DNA of 23,511 bases from Saccoglossus kowalevskii (taxonomy: Eukaryota; Hemichordata; Enteropneusta; Harrimaniidae), in NCBI RefSeq assembly GCF_000003605.2, contig NW_003158725.1, forward strand, positions 495,826-519,336, given 5' to 3'. The notes beneath the pieces are model-generated. The model saw nothing but the letters and a program-made list of their open reading frames with translations, searched no databases and was not told the origin of the DNA. A program made the translations under genes and the position numbers. Positions within the stretch are counted from its first letter, which is position 1, and every line of letters begins with the position of its first letter. Below, in pieces: positions 8,701 through 16,019 of this stretch.

Positions 8701-11170
8701 AGAGACGCGTAAAACAATATCACCACAAAGCGATCACCATAAAGCGTTCACGTATTAATGACGTATAATCATCAGAATATACCTTAAAGTCGAGATAAAC
8801 ACTGGATGACCCGGCCTACGGAAGATAAACACGTAACAGGCGGGAGGGATCATAAAATTAAATTCCTAATTTTCAAAATGTAATTGTTAATAAAAAAATT
8901 CACACGTGGCAGACACGTGTCACGCGTGTATTGACCAGTTGTTGTCTCCATGTATAGGACATGCTTCTGAGAAATGGTAACATTTTGCGACCGTAAGGAC
9001 GAGAATGGTCCAATTTTAAAAGGTTAAAACAATATAGTTTCTTTGTGCTATCAGCTATCAACAAAACTGGTCAAACAATGGTTTGAAAACAACATTTTTA
9101 TCACACAATGCCTAAATTTGGACAATACATACCCTGAAATGAGAGAAATGTCGCCGCGACATTTGTCTCCCAAATTGTCATTGGAAAATTGAATAAACAC
9201 ATGGACCATACAATATTCTACTACATACATGCTGCGTCCAGCGGATTGTCGGTAACATGTATATATATATATGGTCGTGCCTAGAAAACAAGGGCAGATA
9301 CAGACAGTGGCCTATCCAGCAAAATGTATTGGGGGGGGGGGGGGTCCAAGCTACGCTTAAGATATACGGACCGTAAATCGCAGAGAAGCTATGCGTAATC
9401 CAGATGATACGAATCGTCATGCGTTTGGGGGGGGGCATGGCCCCCTGGCCACCCCTCTGGATCCGCCACTGGATACAGACTAACCGAGGCGCGATCGTCT
9501 CGCTTGCTGTTACGAACGTCCATGGCAATTCATAAGACATTCGCTTGACTAAAAGTGTTAAAAACGGCGTTTTCAACGGAGAAAGGTTGGACATATGTGC
9601 TGCCATATTCCTCATTTATGATTTATACAGTTTCTATGGATATCCGAAACTGGATATTAGATTGTGTTGAACATCTTTAATTTTTTTTTACAATAACCAT
9701 TAACGTAAAACGTTATAATAAAAATCAGTATTTTAGAGACCACGACCATTTATTACTCTATTGCCGACTTTAGTGCTAGACAATCCCCTTACACTTGTAA
9801 GGACGCGGAAATGTAGGTCGACGTGTTTCCTGTTTTTGATTTCTTCAGGGCTGTCTTAGAATTTGTCTTAATTGAAAACTTGACTGAATAGTGTAGTTGC
9901 AAAGTATGTTTACGTGCCTTCCGCTACTAGTTCCGTATTGATATAGACTCTTATTTCGATCTCAATACTATATCCTGGCAGAGTAGTGATTCAGAAATAT
10001 TGAGTACTGTAAGATTAAATAGATTTGCTCACATGGGATAAATATTCAAACAGGATTAATAAATTATGCACATATTGTTATTTGCAGGTGGTTTCGACAA
10101 GTTTTCAATGGATTTCTCTTCACTCTGCGTTGGTCAAGAATGCGAAATAGCTTCTGCCGTTCCCATGGAAATAATCCCAACAACGTCTCTGGCAAAGGAC
10201 TGCTACTCTGACCCGATTTTCGACCAAGGCCAGCCAGTCGAGATCTTGCCTTTTATTTATCTGGGCAGTTCCTATCACTCATCGCGAAAGGATATGTTGG
10301 ACGCACTCGGAATTACATCGCTCTTGAATGTATCAACGACATGCCCGAACTATTTTCCAGACGATTATACTTATAAACGTATACCTGTGGACGATAATAG
10401 TAGTGCCAATATCAGTGCTTGGTTCCTATATGCAACTGATTTCATCGGTAAGTATTGCCAAATAGAAACACATATCCATTTTTATGTCGTGTTAAACAAT
10501 TAAAAAGTAAAATGAACACTATCAAATAATTTAGTATTAAATATTGTTTCATTTAATATTACACAATGATTACATACATGATTTATTGTGAAAATAAAAA
10601 CTTTTTTTTATATATTATAACAATATGTATTTGTTCTTTTTGATAATGAAAAGATTAACTATGTTAATTCACATACACATTGTATGAATGTTATAAACAA
10701 TACCGTTGTTATAGAAAGTGTGTTTTCATGTAATATTCTGTTTTTACCCTGCAGACTCTGTAAAAGTATCCGATGGAAGAGTGTTGGTCCACTGTCAGGC
10801 GGGTATCAGTCGATCAGCCACTATCTGTCTAGCCTACCTGATGAGGGCGCTCCACTACAGACTTGACGAAGCTTTTGAGTTTGTCAAAAGTCGACGTCGA
10901 CTCATTTCACCAAATTTTAACTTCATGAGCCAGCTACTGAAATTCGAGTCTGAGACTCTCCCACCAATGACATCGCGTGATATGCAAAGCACGTCAACTG
11001 AAATATATTCCAAATCACCTCAGAAAATCGCTGTGACGTCACCACCACCTACATCATCCTCTGCATCTCCATTGCTACGGCAACGAAGACGTTCGACTGG
11101 CGCTACCCAATCGCCAATGAGGAAATCAAGGCGAAAATCCACCGAAGATAAAGAAAATCATTCCATATGA
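971..11170 (+). CDS. DUSP1/DUSP4-like: MAP-kinase phosphatase (dual-specificity phosphatase, DUSP1/2/4/5 nuclear class), complete 3-exon gene
   Basis: Joined exons 971-1385, 10088-10447 and 10755-11170 encode 396 residues, close to vertebrate DUSP4 and slightly longer than DUSP1. Seen: a rhodanese-like domain (about residues 25-145) with LLLDCRPF at 38-45 and the basic kinase-interaction motif ILKRRSKG at 64-71; a linker; and a dual-specificity phosphatase domain (about 187-327) with general acid D241 in PVDDN and the signature HCQAGISRS at 271-279 (nucleophile C272, R278), followed by AYLM and SPNFNFM. The tail (328-396) has four Ser-Pro sites. Known for the family: these enzymes dephosphorylate the Thr and Tyr of the MAPK activation loop in the nucleus, and the rhodanese domain binds the MAPK rather than acting as an enzyme. 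All catalytic residues are intact, both introns are phase 1, and no frameshift is needed. The exact vertebrate orthologue (DUSP1, 2, 4 or 5) cannot be settled by eye; the gene may be pro-orthologous to all four. Confidence 0.95.
2758..2950. repeat. 31-nt poly-T run followed by homopolymer-rich suspect sequence
   Basis: T31 at 2758-2788 is followed by about 160 bases with unusually many runs of A, C and G (A7, C7, repeated CCC, GGGGGG) unlike the surroundings. The pattern resembles read-quality decay after a homopolymer rather than biology. Confidence 0.6.
3333..3396. repeat. Two adjacent small hairpins
   Basis: GTTATACCTC..GACT pairs with AGTC..GAGGTTATAC (3333-3368, small mismatch and bulge). 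It is followed by AATATGGC / GCCATATT (3371-3378, 3389-3396). No gene is attached; possibly a decayed inverted-repeat element. Confidence 0.35.
3488..3543. repeat. 11-bp perfect inverted repeat GTCGTAAACTA
   Basis: GTCGTAAACTA at 3488-3498 is inverted perfectly at 3533-3543 around a 34-nt spacer. It could be the core of a small palindromic mobile element. Confidence 0.4.
7119..7190. promoter_or_regulatory. Intronic AP-1/E-box cluster
   Basis: TCACGTGGG (palindromic E-box CACGTG), TGACTCA at 7138-7144 and TGAGTCA at 7161-7167 lie within 50 bp. The two AP-1 sites sit in an inverted repeat, TGACTCAAA / TTTGAGTCA. A similar CACGTGGGT..CACCTG string recurs near 7664. A candidate intronic enhancer, inferred from motifs only. 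Confidence 0.35.
8209..8237. repeat. Near-perfect 29-bp palindrome centred on AATT
   Basis: GTGATGACATAATTTGTGTC and the bases around it read almost the same on both strands, with GATGACA inverted as TGTCATC. It could be a paired site for a dimeric factor or a hairpin. Confidence 0.4.
9305..9471. mobile_element. hAT-type MITE, 167 bp, with intact ends
   Basis: The left end CAGTGGCCTATCCAG and the inverted right end CAGTGGCGGATCCAG match at 13 of 15 positions and start with the CAGTG typical of hAT elements. The element is flanked by a perfect 8-bp duplication GATACAGA (9297-9304 and 9472-9479), the hAT target-site length. It contains a G14 run (9331-9344) and another G run near 9427. It codes for nothing credible: a minus-strand frame of 145 codons (9178-9615) crosses it and reads WRIQRGGQGAMPPPK through the element, a peptide pattern I recall from automatic translations of similar repeats. 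Confidence 0.85.
10088..10447 (+). CDS. DUSP1/DUSP4-like: Exon 2 of the MAP-kinase phosphatase (end of rhodanese domain, linker, first half of catalytic domain)
   Basis: This exon supplies residues 139-258 and one base of codon 259. The acceptor is TTATTTGCAG ending at 10087. The junction rebuilds FLRGGFDKFS, matching the FLRGGYEAFS-type sequence of DUSP1/4, which fixes both splice sites. The donor is GTAAGT at 10448. The exon covers the end of the rhodanese domain, a linker of about 45 residues, the start of the phosphatase domain (VEILPFIYLGSSYHSS, 189-204), LLNVSTTCPNYF (217-228) and the general-acid loop (PVDDN, 238-242). An in-frame ATG at 10066 lies in the intron and is not a credible start, since using it would lose the rhodanese domain. 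Confidence 0.94.
10448..10754 (+). other. Intron 2 of the MAP-kinase phosphatase gene (307 nt)
   Basis: GTAAGT donor and a pyrimidine-rich TTTTTACCCTGCAG acceptor, phase 1, very AT-rich. It interrupts the codon for D259, twelve residues before the active-site histidine. Confidence 0.92.
10755..11170 (+). CDS. DUSP1/DUSP4-like: Exon 3 of the MAP-kinase phosphatase (active site and regulatory tail)
   Basis: The acceptor is TTTACCCTGCAG ending at 10754. The split codon becomes GAC, giving DFIDSVKVSDGRVLVHCQAG across the junction as expected for the family. The exon encodes the catalytic loop HCQAGISRS, the AYLM helix, LDEAFEFVKSRR and ISPNFNFMSQLLKFES, then a 69-residue tail. The tail has Ser-Pro sites at S346, S354, S363 and S378, basic clusters RQRRRST and RRKST, and KEN at 391-393, three residues before the TGA at 11168-11170. 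An overlapping 60-residue frame (10684-10866) is a shadow. Confidence 0.94.
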
Positions 11171-11507
11171 CATGCCCAGTATCGGCCTTTGCCGATTTTC
11201 TGATCTGAGTTTTGTTCGGTCGGGTTTACCGATCAGTTTAACGAAACCCAACGACCTTCAGTTAAAGGGAGTGTTTCAAAGAGTAGAAATAACCCGACAT
11301 CTTCATGAAGCGGAAGGTTATAATCGTATAATCTGTTAGCAGCAGATCAATATTCTGAAAGCAGAATGTGCTTTTGACTTTTTTTACAACAAAAGTCAAA
11401 AAACTAAATCATGTGTAACGGCCTTCATTTGATATGGTGTCTCAAAATGTAGAGCCGACACTAGCATATCAATACCAGGCAACATAATACGAATGGTGCA
11501 TACTATG

Positions 11508-11531
11508 ATATATATATATATATATATATAT
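11508..11531. repeat. TA dinucleotide microsatellite
   Basis: About 12 units of AT in the inferred 3' UTR. Confidence 0.9.
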
Positions 11532-12151
11532 TATTTTATTAAACTCAATCAGCTAATATTCAATATGTGCCTTTCATTGAGAAAAAAAAAACATTTAACA
11601 ACTAACATGAAATATTGGCGATATATCCGAAATCTTTTATATTAATTTGTATTATTTTAATATCACATTTCATTAAACCGAATATGTATATTTATTTATT
11701 AAAAGTTTGTATTTTTTCGTGATTTCAATCATGCATGCAATATTTATTTTCAAAGAGTACTTGGTTTTTAGTACAAATATAGTATTCAAGCAGTTAAAGT
11801 ACAAATATACCAATTTCTGGTGTGTTGTAAGAGTTTTACATTTGACATGTGAAGAAAACATTTTGTTTATTTTTTAAAAAAGCGGAAGATCATACGTGTA
11901 ACATGTTGCGCAATGTGACGTCACACATGTTTATAATCCTTATTTTAATATCAATTTGGATTTGAATATTATTCATTACATTAATTGCTACATTTCTCAC
12001 TTTTGAATCATCTTTTCATTTTTATTTATGATGATATAATGCAGGTTAACCACAGTTAGACACTTTCTTATGGTTGGGTATTGGTACTAAATTATTATAT
12101 CATATTCATTATACAATTTGTACAAATATATTTCTGTATGTACATGTATGT

Positions 12152-12230
12152 ATTTATTTATTAATTTATTTATTAATTTATATTCACAATAATCATTTAT
12201 TTATTTATTTATTCATCAATTTATTTATTT
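12152..12230 (+). promoter_or_regulatory. Class II AU-rich mRNA-instability element
   Basis: Two blocks (12152-12180 and 12195-12230) contain 11 ATTTA pentamers and six perfect TTATTTATT nonamers in the sense orientation. Known: overlapping nonamers in 3' UTRs bind TTP/ZFP36-type and HuR-type proteins, and vertebrate DUSP1 mRNA is controlled this way. That it lies in this transcript is inferred from the polyadenylation site about 280 nt downstream. Confidence 0.6.
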
Positions 12231-12510
12231 TGATTATGCAGACTTTTGCTCGCCGTCTGTTCGCCCCTCTCTTCATTTTAAGTCGTTTCCCTGTCTGGTT
12301 ATATTTCATTTCCGACGCTAATTGATTGAGCCGTAGATGGCGCTTTCGCTAGCCATTTTTCTGTTTTAACCTTTGAGGGCGGTATCTTGCAATGAACCGT
12401 GCCACAAGAAGCTGAAATTGTTAATTTTATATACTTTATATACGCAAAGTTTATATTACGCATATTGTATTGAAATTTTATACATTGTATACAAGCCCTG
12501 AATAAGAAAG

Positions 12511-12551
12511 AATAAATCAGTGTCCCAGATATGTACCAGTGTGTTGGTCCT
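12511..12551 (+). terminator. Polyadenylation signal and GT-rich downstream element
   Basis: AATAAA at 12511-12516, then GTGTGTTGGTCC about 25 nt later, the normal spacing for cleavage near 12525-12535. A second AATAAA lies at 12627-12632. Confidence 0.6.
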
Positions 12552-12639
12552 TCCTTTGACCGCTAACAGTATACATGTACATGTATTTTATTATCTAGCT
12601 CTGAAACTGACCAACGGTAATAACACAATAAATGTGATG

Positions 12640-13065
12640 ACATATACTAATTGTTTTTGCATTCATACCGAGGGTTATCCGGTGAACAAAGTCTTGGAAA
12701 TATTTTAAGACATGAAATGATGTAAATTTCACAATGAATAGACTCTGATCTTGAACGCAATTTTCATGACACAATATCTATGTTTCACCGTGAGATTGTG
12801 CAGATTACGGTTGCTGTACAGTGCTCACCGGTACATTCAATGAGATGAGATCTAATGATCTAATGCTGGTGTATGCCCGTGTGCTTGACTACATCTCTGT
12901 TTATTTGCACTGAATTCTATTTCTCGTGTTCACCCAAGACTATCGTATTCCATTGTCAATCAATTGATAATTAATAAAAAAATACGTCACAATAACTATA
13001 TTTTCCGTGGTATAAATTGTATTAAATAAAAATCACGATATTAGCATGCAAATTCGGGAAAAAGT
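12640..13065. other. Intergenic stretch, nothing recognised
   Basis: AT-rich sequence between the polyadenylation region and the minisatellite. No coding frame, RNA gene or repeat stands out. Confidence 0.5.
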
Positions 13066-14060
13066 TACTTGTCAACTATTATTGAAAGTCGAGAACGATT
13101 GTCTGAAACTATAAACGGTAAATGCGCAAGTTACAATATAACTGTTAAGATCATAGCGTGAAAATACGTACGAAACTGATGTAACGATTAAAAGAAGCGT
13201 GCAAGGTCAGAAACAGTGGCTCGTAAACTCTCACGAGTAGTGGGGAAAATCGGCAAAATTTGCCTCATAAACTATAACAAAAGTAGCGCGCAAAAAGGGA
13301 AAGTTTGTCTGCAAACAACTACAATAAGCGTGTAAAGTCGGAAAAATAAGTTGTTTAAAAGTAGCGTTCAATGCAGGAAAAAGTAACCTGTGAATTAATT
13401 ATTATGATAGTTATCAACTAAATCGTGCAAAAACAGTTACAACCTAACTATTCAAAGCAAAGTAGCGTGCAAGTCAAGGCGAGAAGAGATTTCTAAAACA
13501 AGGTAACGTACACAGTTGGTAAAGTTACCAACTAAACTAAACTATTAACAGTAGCGTGCAGAGTCGGTAAAAATTCCCTTTCAACTATTAACAGGAGCGT
13601 GCAAAGTTTGTAAAAGTTACCCATCAATTATCAACAGTAGCGTGCAGAGTCGGTAAAAGTTCCCTTTCAACTATTAACAGGAGCGTGCAAAGTTGGTAAA
13701 AGTTACCTATCAACTATCAACAGTAGCGTGCAAAGTTGGTAAAAGTTACGTGTCCACTATTAACAGGAGTGTGCAAAGTTGGTAAAAGTTACCCATCAAC
13801 TATTAGGAGTAGCGTGCAAACTTGGTAAAAGTTTCTTGTCAACTATTAACAGTAAAGTGCAGAGTCGGTAAAAGTTACGTGTTAACTGTTAAAAGTAGAG
13901 TGCACAGTTTGTAAAAAGTTACCAGTCAACTATTAACAGTATAGTGCAAGTCGGTGAAAAGTTACGCGTTAACTGTTACCCGTCAACTGTTTACAGTAGC
14001 GTGAAAACTTGGTAAAAGTTACCCGTCAACTATTAACAGTAGTATGCTAACTGTTAACCG
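13066..14060. repeat. 43-bp minisatellite array
   Basis: Units beginning AGTAGCGTGC or AGGAGCGTGC recur at 13550, 13593, 13636, 13679, 13722, 13765, 13808, 13851 and 13894 at exactly 43 bp, then at 13938, 13994 and 14038 with small length changes. A typical unit is AGTAGCGTGC, AGAGTCGGTA, AAAGTT, a variable stretch, then CAACTATTAAC. Upstream, 13066-13550 holds recognisable but eroded copies. Isolated copies follow at about 14350-14420 and 14590-14630. No coding function is apparent. Confidence 0.9.
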
Positions 14061-14065
14061 AAATT

Positions 14066-14105
14066 CGAGTTACGGGCAACATAGATTTTTTATTTTGTTT
14101 AACGT
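14066..14105. repeat. Dispersed repeat, copy 1 (CGAGTTACGGGCAACATA core)
   Basis: About 40 bp closely resembling 16687-16726. The string AATTCGAGTTAC also recurs about 85 bp further on. It sits at the edge of the minisatellite. Confidence 0.6.
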
Positions 14106-14734
14106 TTTATCTTTGCCGTAACTTGAAGTTCAGTTAACAGTTAATTAAAATTCGAGTTACTAAATGTGAACGTTAAGCAAAACGACAACATTATATAGAT
14201 TAACTTTGAGGAAAACTTTTTTTCGTGTATGTGCAAAGGTCAAAGTTTGTAACAGGCAACGCGACGAACTATGTACACGAGGCAACTGGCTGTTGCTACG
14301 GGCAACCCGTTGCCTGAAAACCGACACGACGGTGTTTTGTGTATTGTGGTCTCAAGTAGCGTGCAAACTACCAATAGTAGTGTGTAAAGTCGAGAAAGAT
14401 TGCCCATAAACTATTAACAGCAACGTAAATCTTTAATAAAACCGTCTGCGATAGATGGATGTCGACGACTGTCTATCATATCGCAGTCACTATCAGAAAA
14501 CTCATCCCGATTTGATTTAATGTAATTCACTCGTGTGTACTAATACCACTACCTTAATTGGTTAACTATAAAACGTAATGCGTAAAGAGGGGAAGCTTTG
14601 TCTGTAAACTATTAAAAGTAGCGAGCAAAACAGAAAACAGAATAAATTGGACAACATTCAGTCTCTTCAAAACGCTACAGCAATTCTCACCACCTCTTAA
14701 TTAAACGATTGTTCGCATACATCAATTGGATGTA

Positions 14735-15000
14735 CCCGAATTGATAGCGTTTGCGCGTTCATTGTTTGTGCGCTTGCGCATATCGCGTGACATGGGGTCA
14801 ACAAACCAGAAGGTAGGACCGTTGTGTCGTCACAGGAAGCGCTGTCTCAGCACAGACCCGTGTCATATGACGCCTTACTAGCCGATTTTGGCTAAAATAG
14901 CGCTCCGCCGCCTCTTTAGAAGACGCCGACCTGCAGCGTCAATGAGGTAGGACAGATTGTGAACGTTCCGAACGCGCAGTGCACCGAACATAACAGTTTC
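14735..15000. other. CpG-rich block without a recognisable gene
   Basis: This stretch is clearly richer in G+C and CpG than its AT-rich surroundings (GCGC strings near 14753-14784, GCGCTCCGCCGCC near 14900, GAACGCGCAG near 14970). I see no open frame with family motifs. It could be a promoter, an unmethylated island or part of a mobile element. A short direct repeat AGGTAGGAC occurs at 14811 and 14945. Confidence 0.35.
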
Positions 15001-15240
15001 CAACTCGTTACGTAAAAAATCCTCTGAAATAAAACTGCCATCATTTTTTAACTAACTTGTACCTGCCTCTGAAAATTTGCACACTATTCTAAGCAAGAAT
15101 AACGAGCATGCAAATTATCTTTGGCTATCTTTGGTAATATTTTTATACTTTTTGCAGGTATTTTGGGAGTCGATAAAACTATGTCACGCCCACTCACGGT
15201 CATATATTACTATGTGAAGCACACACGTACCATCTCTATT

Positions 15241-15375
15241 TCAGTCCATTTCCTCTGAAAAAAAATCATCTTTTTCAACTGGAAATCCACGTTTCTCGGC
15301 TGTCTTAAATAGTTCTTCTAGCTGCCCTCGTTTGTACCCACCTACACTCACTCCGCGACCTTTAAAACACTTTTT
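15241..15375 (-). pseudogene. SAP-like domain coding fragment, minus strand
   Basis: An open stretch of 44 codons, closed by a TGA at 15241-15243. It reads KKCFKGRGVSVGGYKRGQ then LEELFKTAEKRGFPVEKDD and ends FFSEEMD. It fits the SAP pattern (helix, RGxxxxGxKxxL, helix) that binds DNA and occurs in nuclear proteins and some transposon-borne proteins. Upstream in the same frame there is a TAG whose AG (ATATAG) could also serve as a splice acceptor, so this may be a terminal exon of a minus-strand gene. It is more likely a transposon relic, since no partner exon is visible and other repeats surround it. The composition reads like real coding sequence but the assignment is by eye. Confidence 0.4.
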
Positions 15376-15540
15376 CTATATTTTTGTCCTACCCTCGCTC
15401 GTTACTGGATAGGTTACGCATGCGCAAATAGATTTACATCGCGTCTGACGGTAAGAATTCACAGGTTACCCAGTACATGCCAACACGCCCTCTCAGGTCA
15501 TTTGAAGGCTCCAAGTTAACATTCAAAAAACAGTTGGCTG

Positions 15541-15705
15541 GCGTCATATTATGTCGTCGCTTCAGTTCTGTGGAACGAAATTCTTTGAAGCTTCGCCACA
15601 GCTCAACTATTATTCACTTATTTCCAAAGGCAACCTGAAGACTTTTTTTTCTGCGCAACGAAGCGCAATGTAATGTGCTATGTAAATACAATTGTTGTTA
15701 ATAGA
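15541..15705 (+). mobile_element. LINE (CR1/L2-like) 3' end relic
   Basis: The plus-strand reading SYYVVASVLWNEIL, a stop at 15586-15588, then SFATAQLLFTYFQRQPED and FFF resembles the C-terminus of non-LTR retrotransposon ORF2 (the pattern VLWNxLPxxLRxAxSLxxFKxxLKTxLF). It is followed by GCGCAATGTAATGTGC, TATGTAAATA and ATTGTTGTT, like the short stem and simple-repeat tail of CR1/L2 elements. It is inactivated by the stop and truncated at the 5' side. Confidence 0.5.
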
Positions 15706-15882
15706 ATTCATTGGGATTATTAGGCCAAAATTTGAAGATCTGAATAAACGCGAAATGCGGAAAATAAATAAATATTGTGGATCCTCGTGCGTAGAAAATG
15801 ACAATCAAATAGGAAACCATTGCGTTCGCCATCTTTCAGGCATGCCGATTGATTATTGAAACTTTAGTACATATTTCATTCT

Positions 15883-16019
15883 AATTCGGAATATCAAATA
15901 TTTCACATCATAGTCCCCAAACCCCATTACAAATTCATGTCCTCACTAAAACCCTGTGCGTACTAAATTGTTTATTTGTGTTTTGGGACTATGATGTGAA
16001 ATATTTGATGATCTGAATT
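15883..16019. mobile_element. Palindromic element with about 38-bp inverted arms (MITE-like)
   Basis: ATCAAATATTTCACATCATA onward (15893-15921) is inverted at 15981-16009 with a single mismatch in 29 bp, and the pairing continues imperfectly outward through AATTC..GA. The loop is about 59 nt. A related partial string (AATAGTCCCAAGACCCAG) lies near 16204. Most likely a foldback/MITE; it would form a long RNA hairpin if transcribed. Confidence 0.6.

Larger units (their letters stand above)
1386..10087 (+). other. Intron 1 of the MAP-kinase phosphatase gene (8702 nt)
   Basis: Begins GTGAGT and ends TTATTTGCAG, phase 1. I find no credible coding exon in it on either strand; open frames of 60-145 codons inside it lack recognisable motifs or overlap repeats. 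It contains a poly-T run with suspect sequence after it (2758-2950), hairpins (3333-3396, 3488-3543, 8209-8237), an AP-1/E-box cluster (7119-7190) and a hAT MITE (9297-9479). The stretches 1440-2750, 4000-7100 and 7700-8200 show only AT-rich unique-looking DNA to my eye. Confidence 0.9.
11171..12530 (+). other. Inferred 3' UTR of the phosphatase mRNA (about 1.36 kb)
   Basis: It extends from the stop codon to a well-formed polyadenylation site: AATAAA at 12511-12516 followed by GT-rich GTGTGTTGGTCC from about 12538. It holds a TA dinucleotide run (11508-11531), scattered ATTTA motifs (one TTATTTATT at 11692-11700), a perfect CRE octamer (11916-11923) and the dense AU-rich element at 12152-12230. 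ATTAAA at 11538-11543 could give a shorter form lacking the main AU-rich element. Open frames here (11673-11861 on -, 12074-12325 on +) are translations of AT-rich repeats. Confidence 0.65.

Noticed and set aside
9178..9615. 145-codon minus-strand open frame with WRIQRGGQGAMPPPK
   Set aside because: It runs straight through the hAT MITE and its G runs; the reading frame is a by-product of the repeat, not a gene.
10684..10866. 60-codon frame overlapping exon 3
   Set aside because: It starts in intron 2 and is out of frame with the HCQAGISRS phosphatase exon; a shadow.
12074..12325. 83-codon plus-strand open frame rich in I, L, Y and F
   Set aside because: The hydrophobic stretch is the translation of the ATTTATTTA repeats in the inferred 3' UTR; it is not a membrane protein.
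13550..14060. Possibility that the 43-bp array encodes a repeated peptide
   Set aside because: 43 is not a multiple of three and frames are broken by stops (for example TAG and TAA in nearly every unit).
14206..14409. 67-codon plus-strand frame, cysteine-rich
   Set aside because: It lies across repeat modules and a minisatellite outlier, with an inverted repeat inside; no family motif.
14943..15398. Possible short inverted ends GAGGTAGGACA / TGTCCTACCCTC enclosing the SAP-like fragment
   Set aside because: Ten to eleven base pairs with an indel is too little to claim a transposon boundary, and no target-site duplication was seen.
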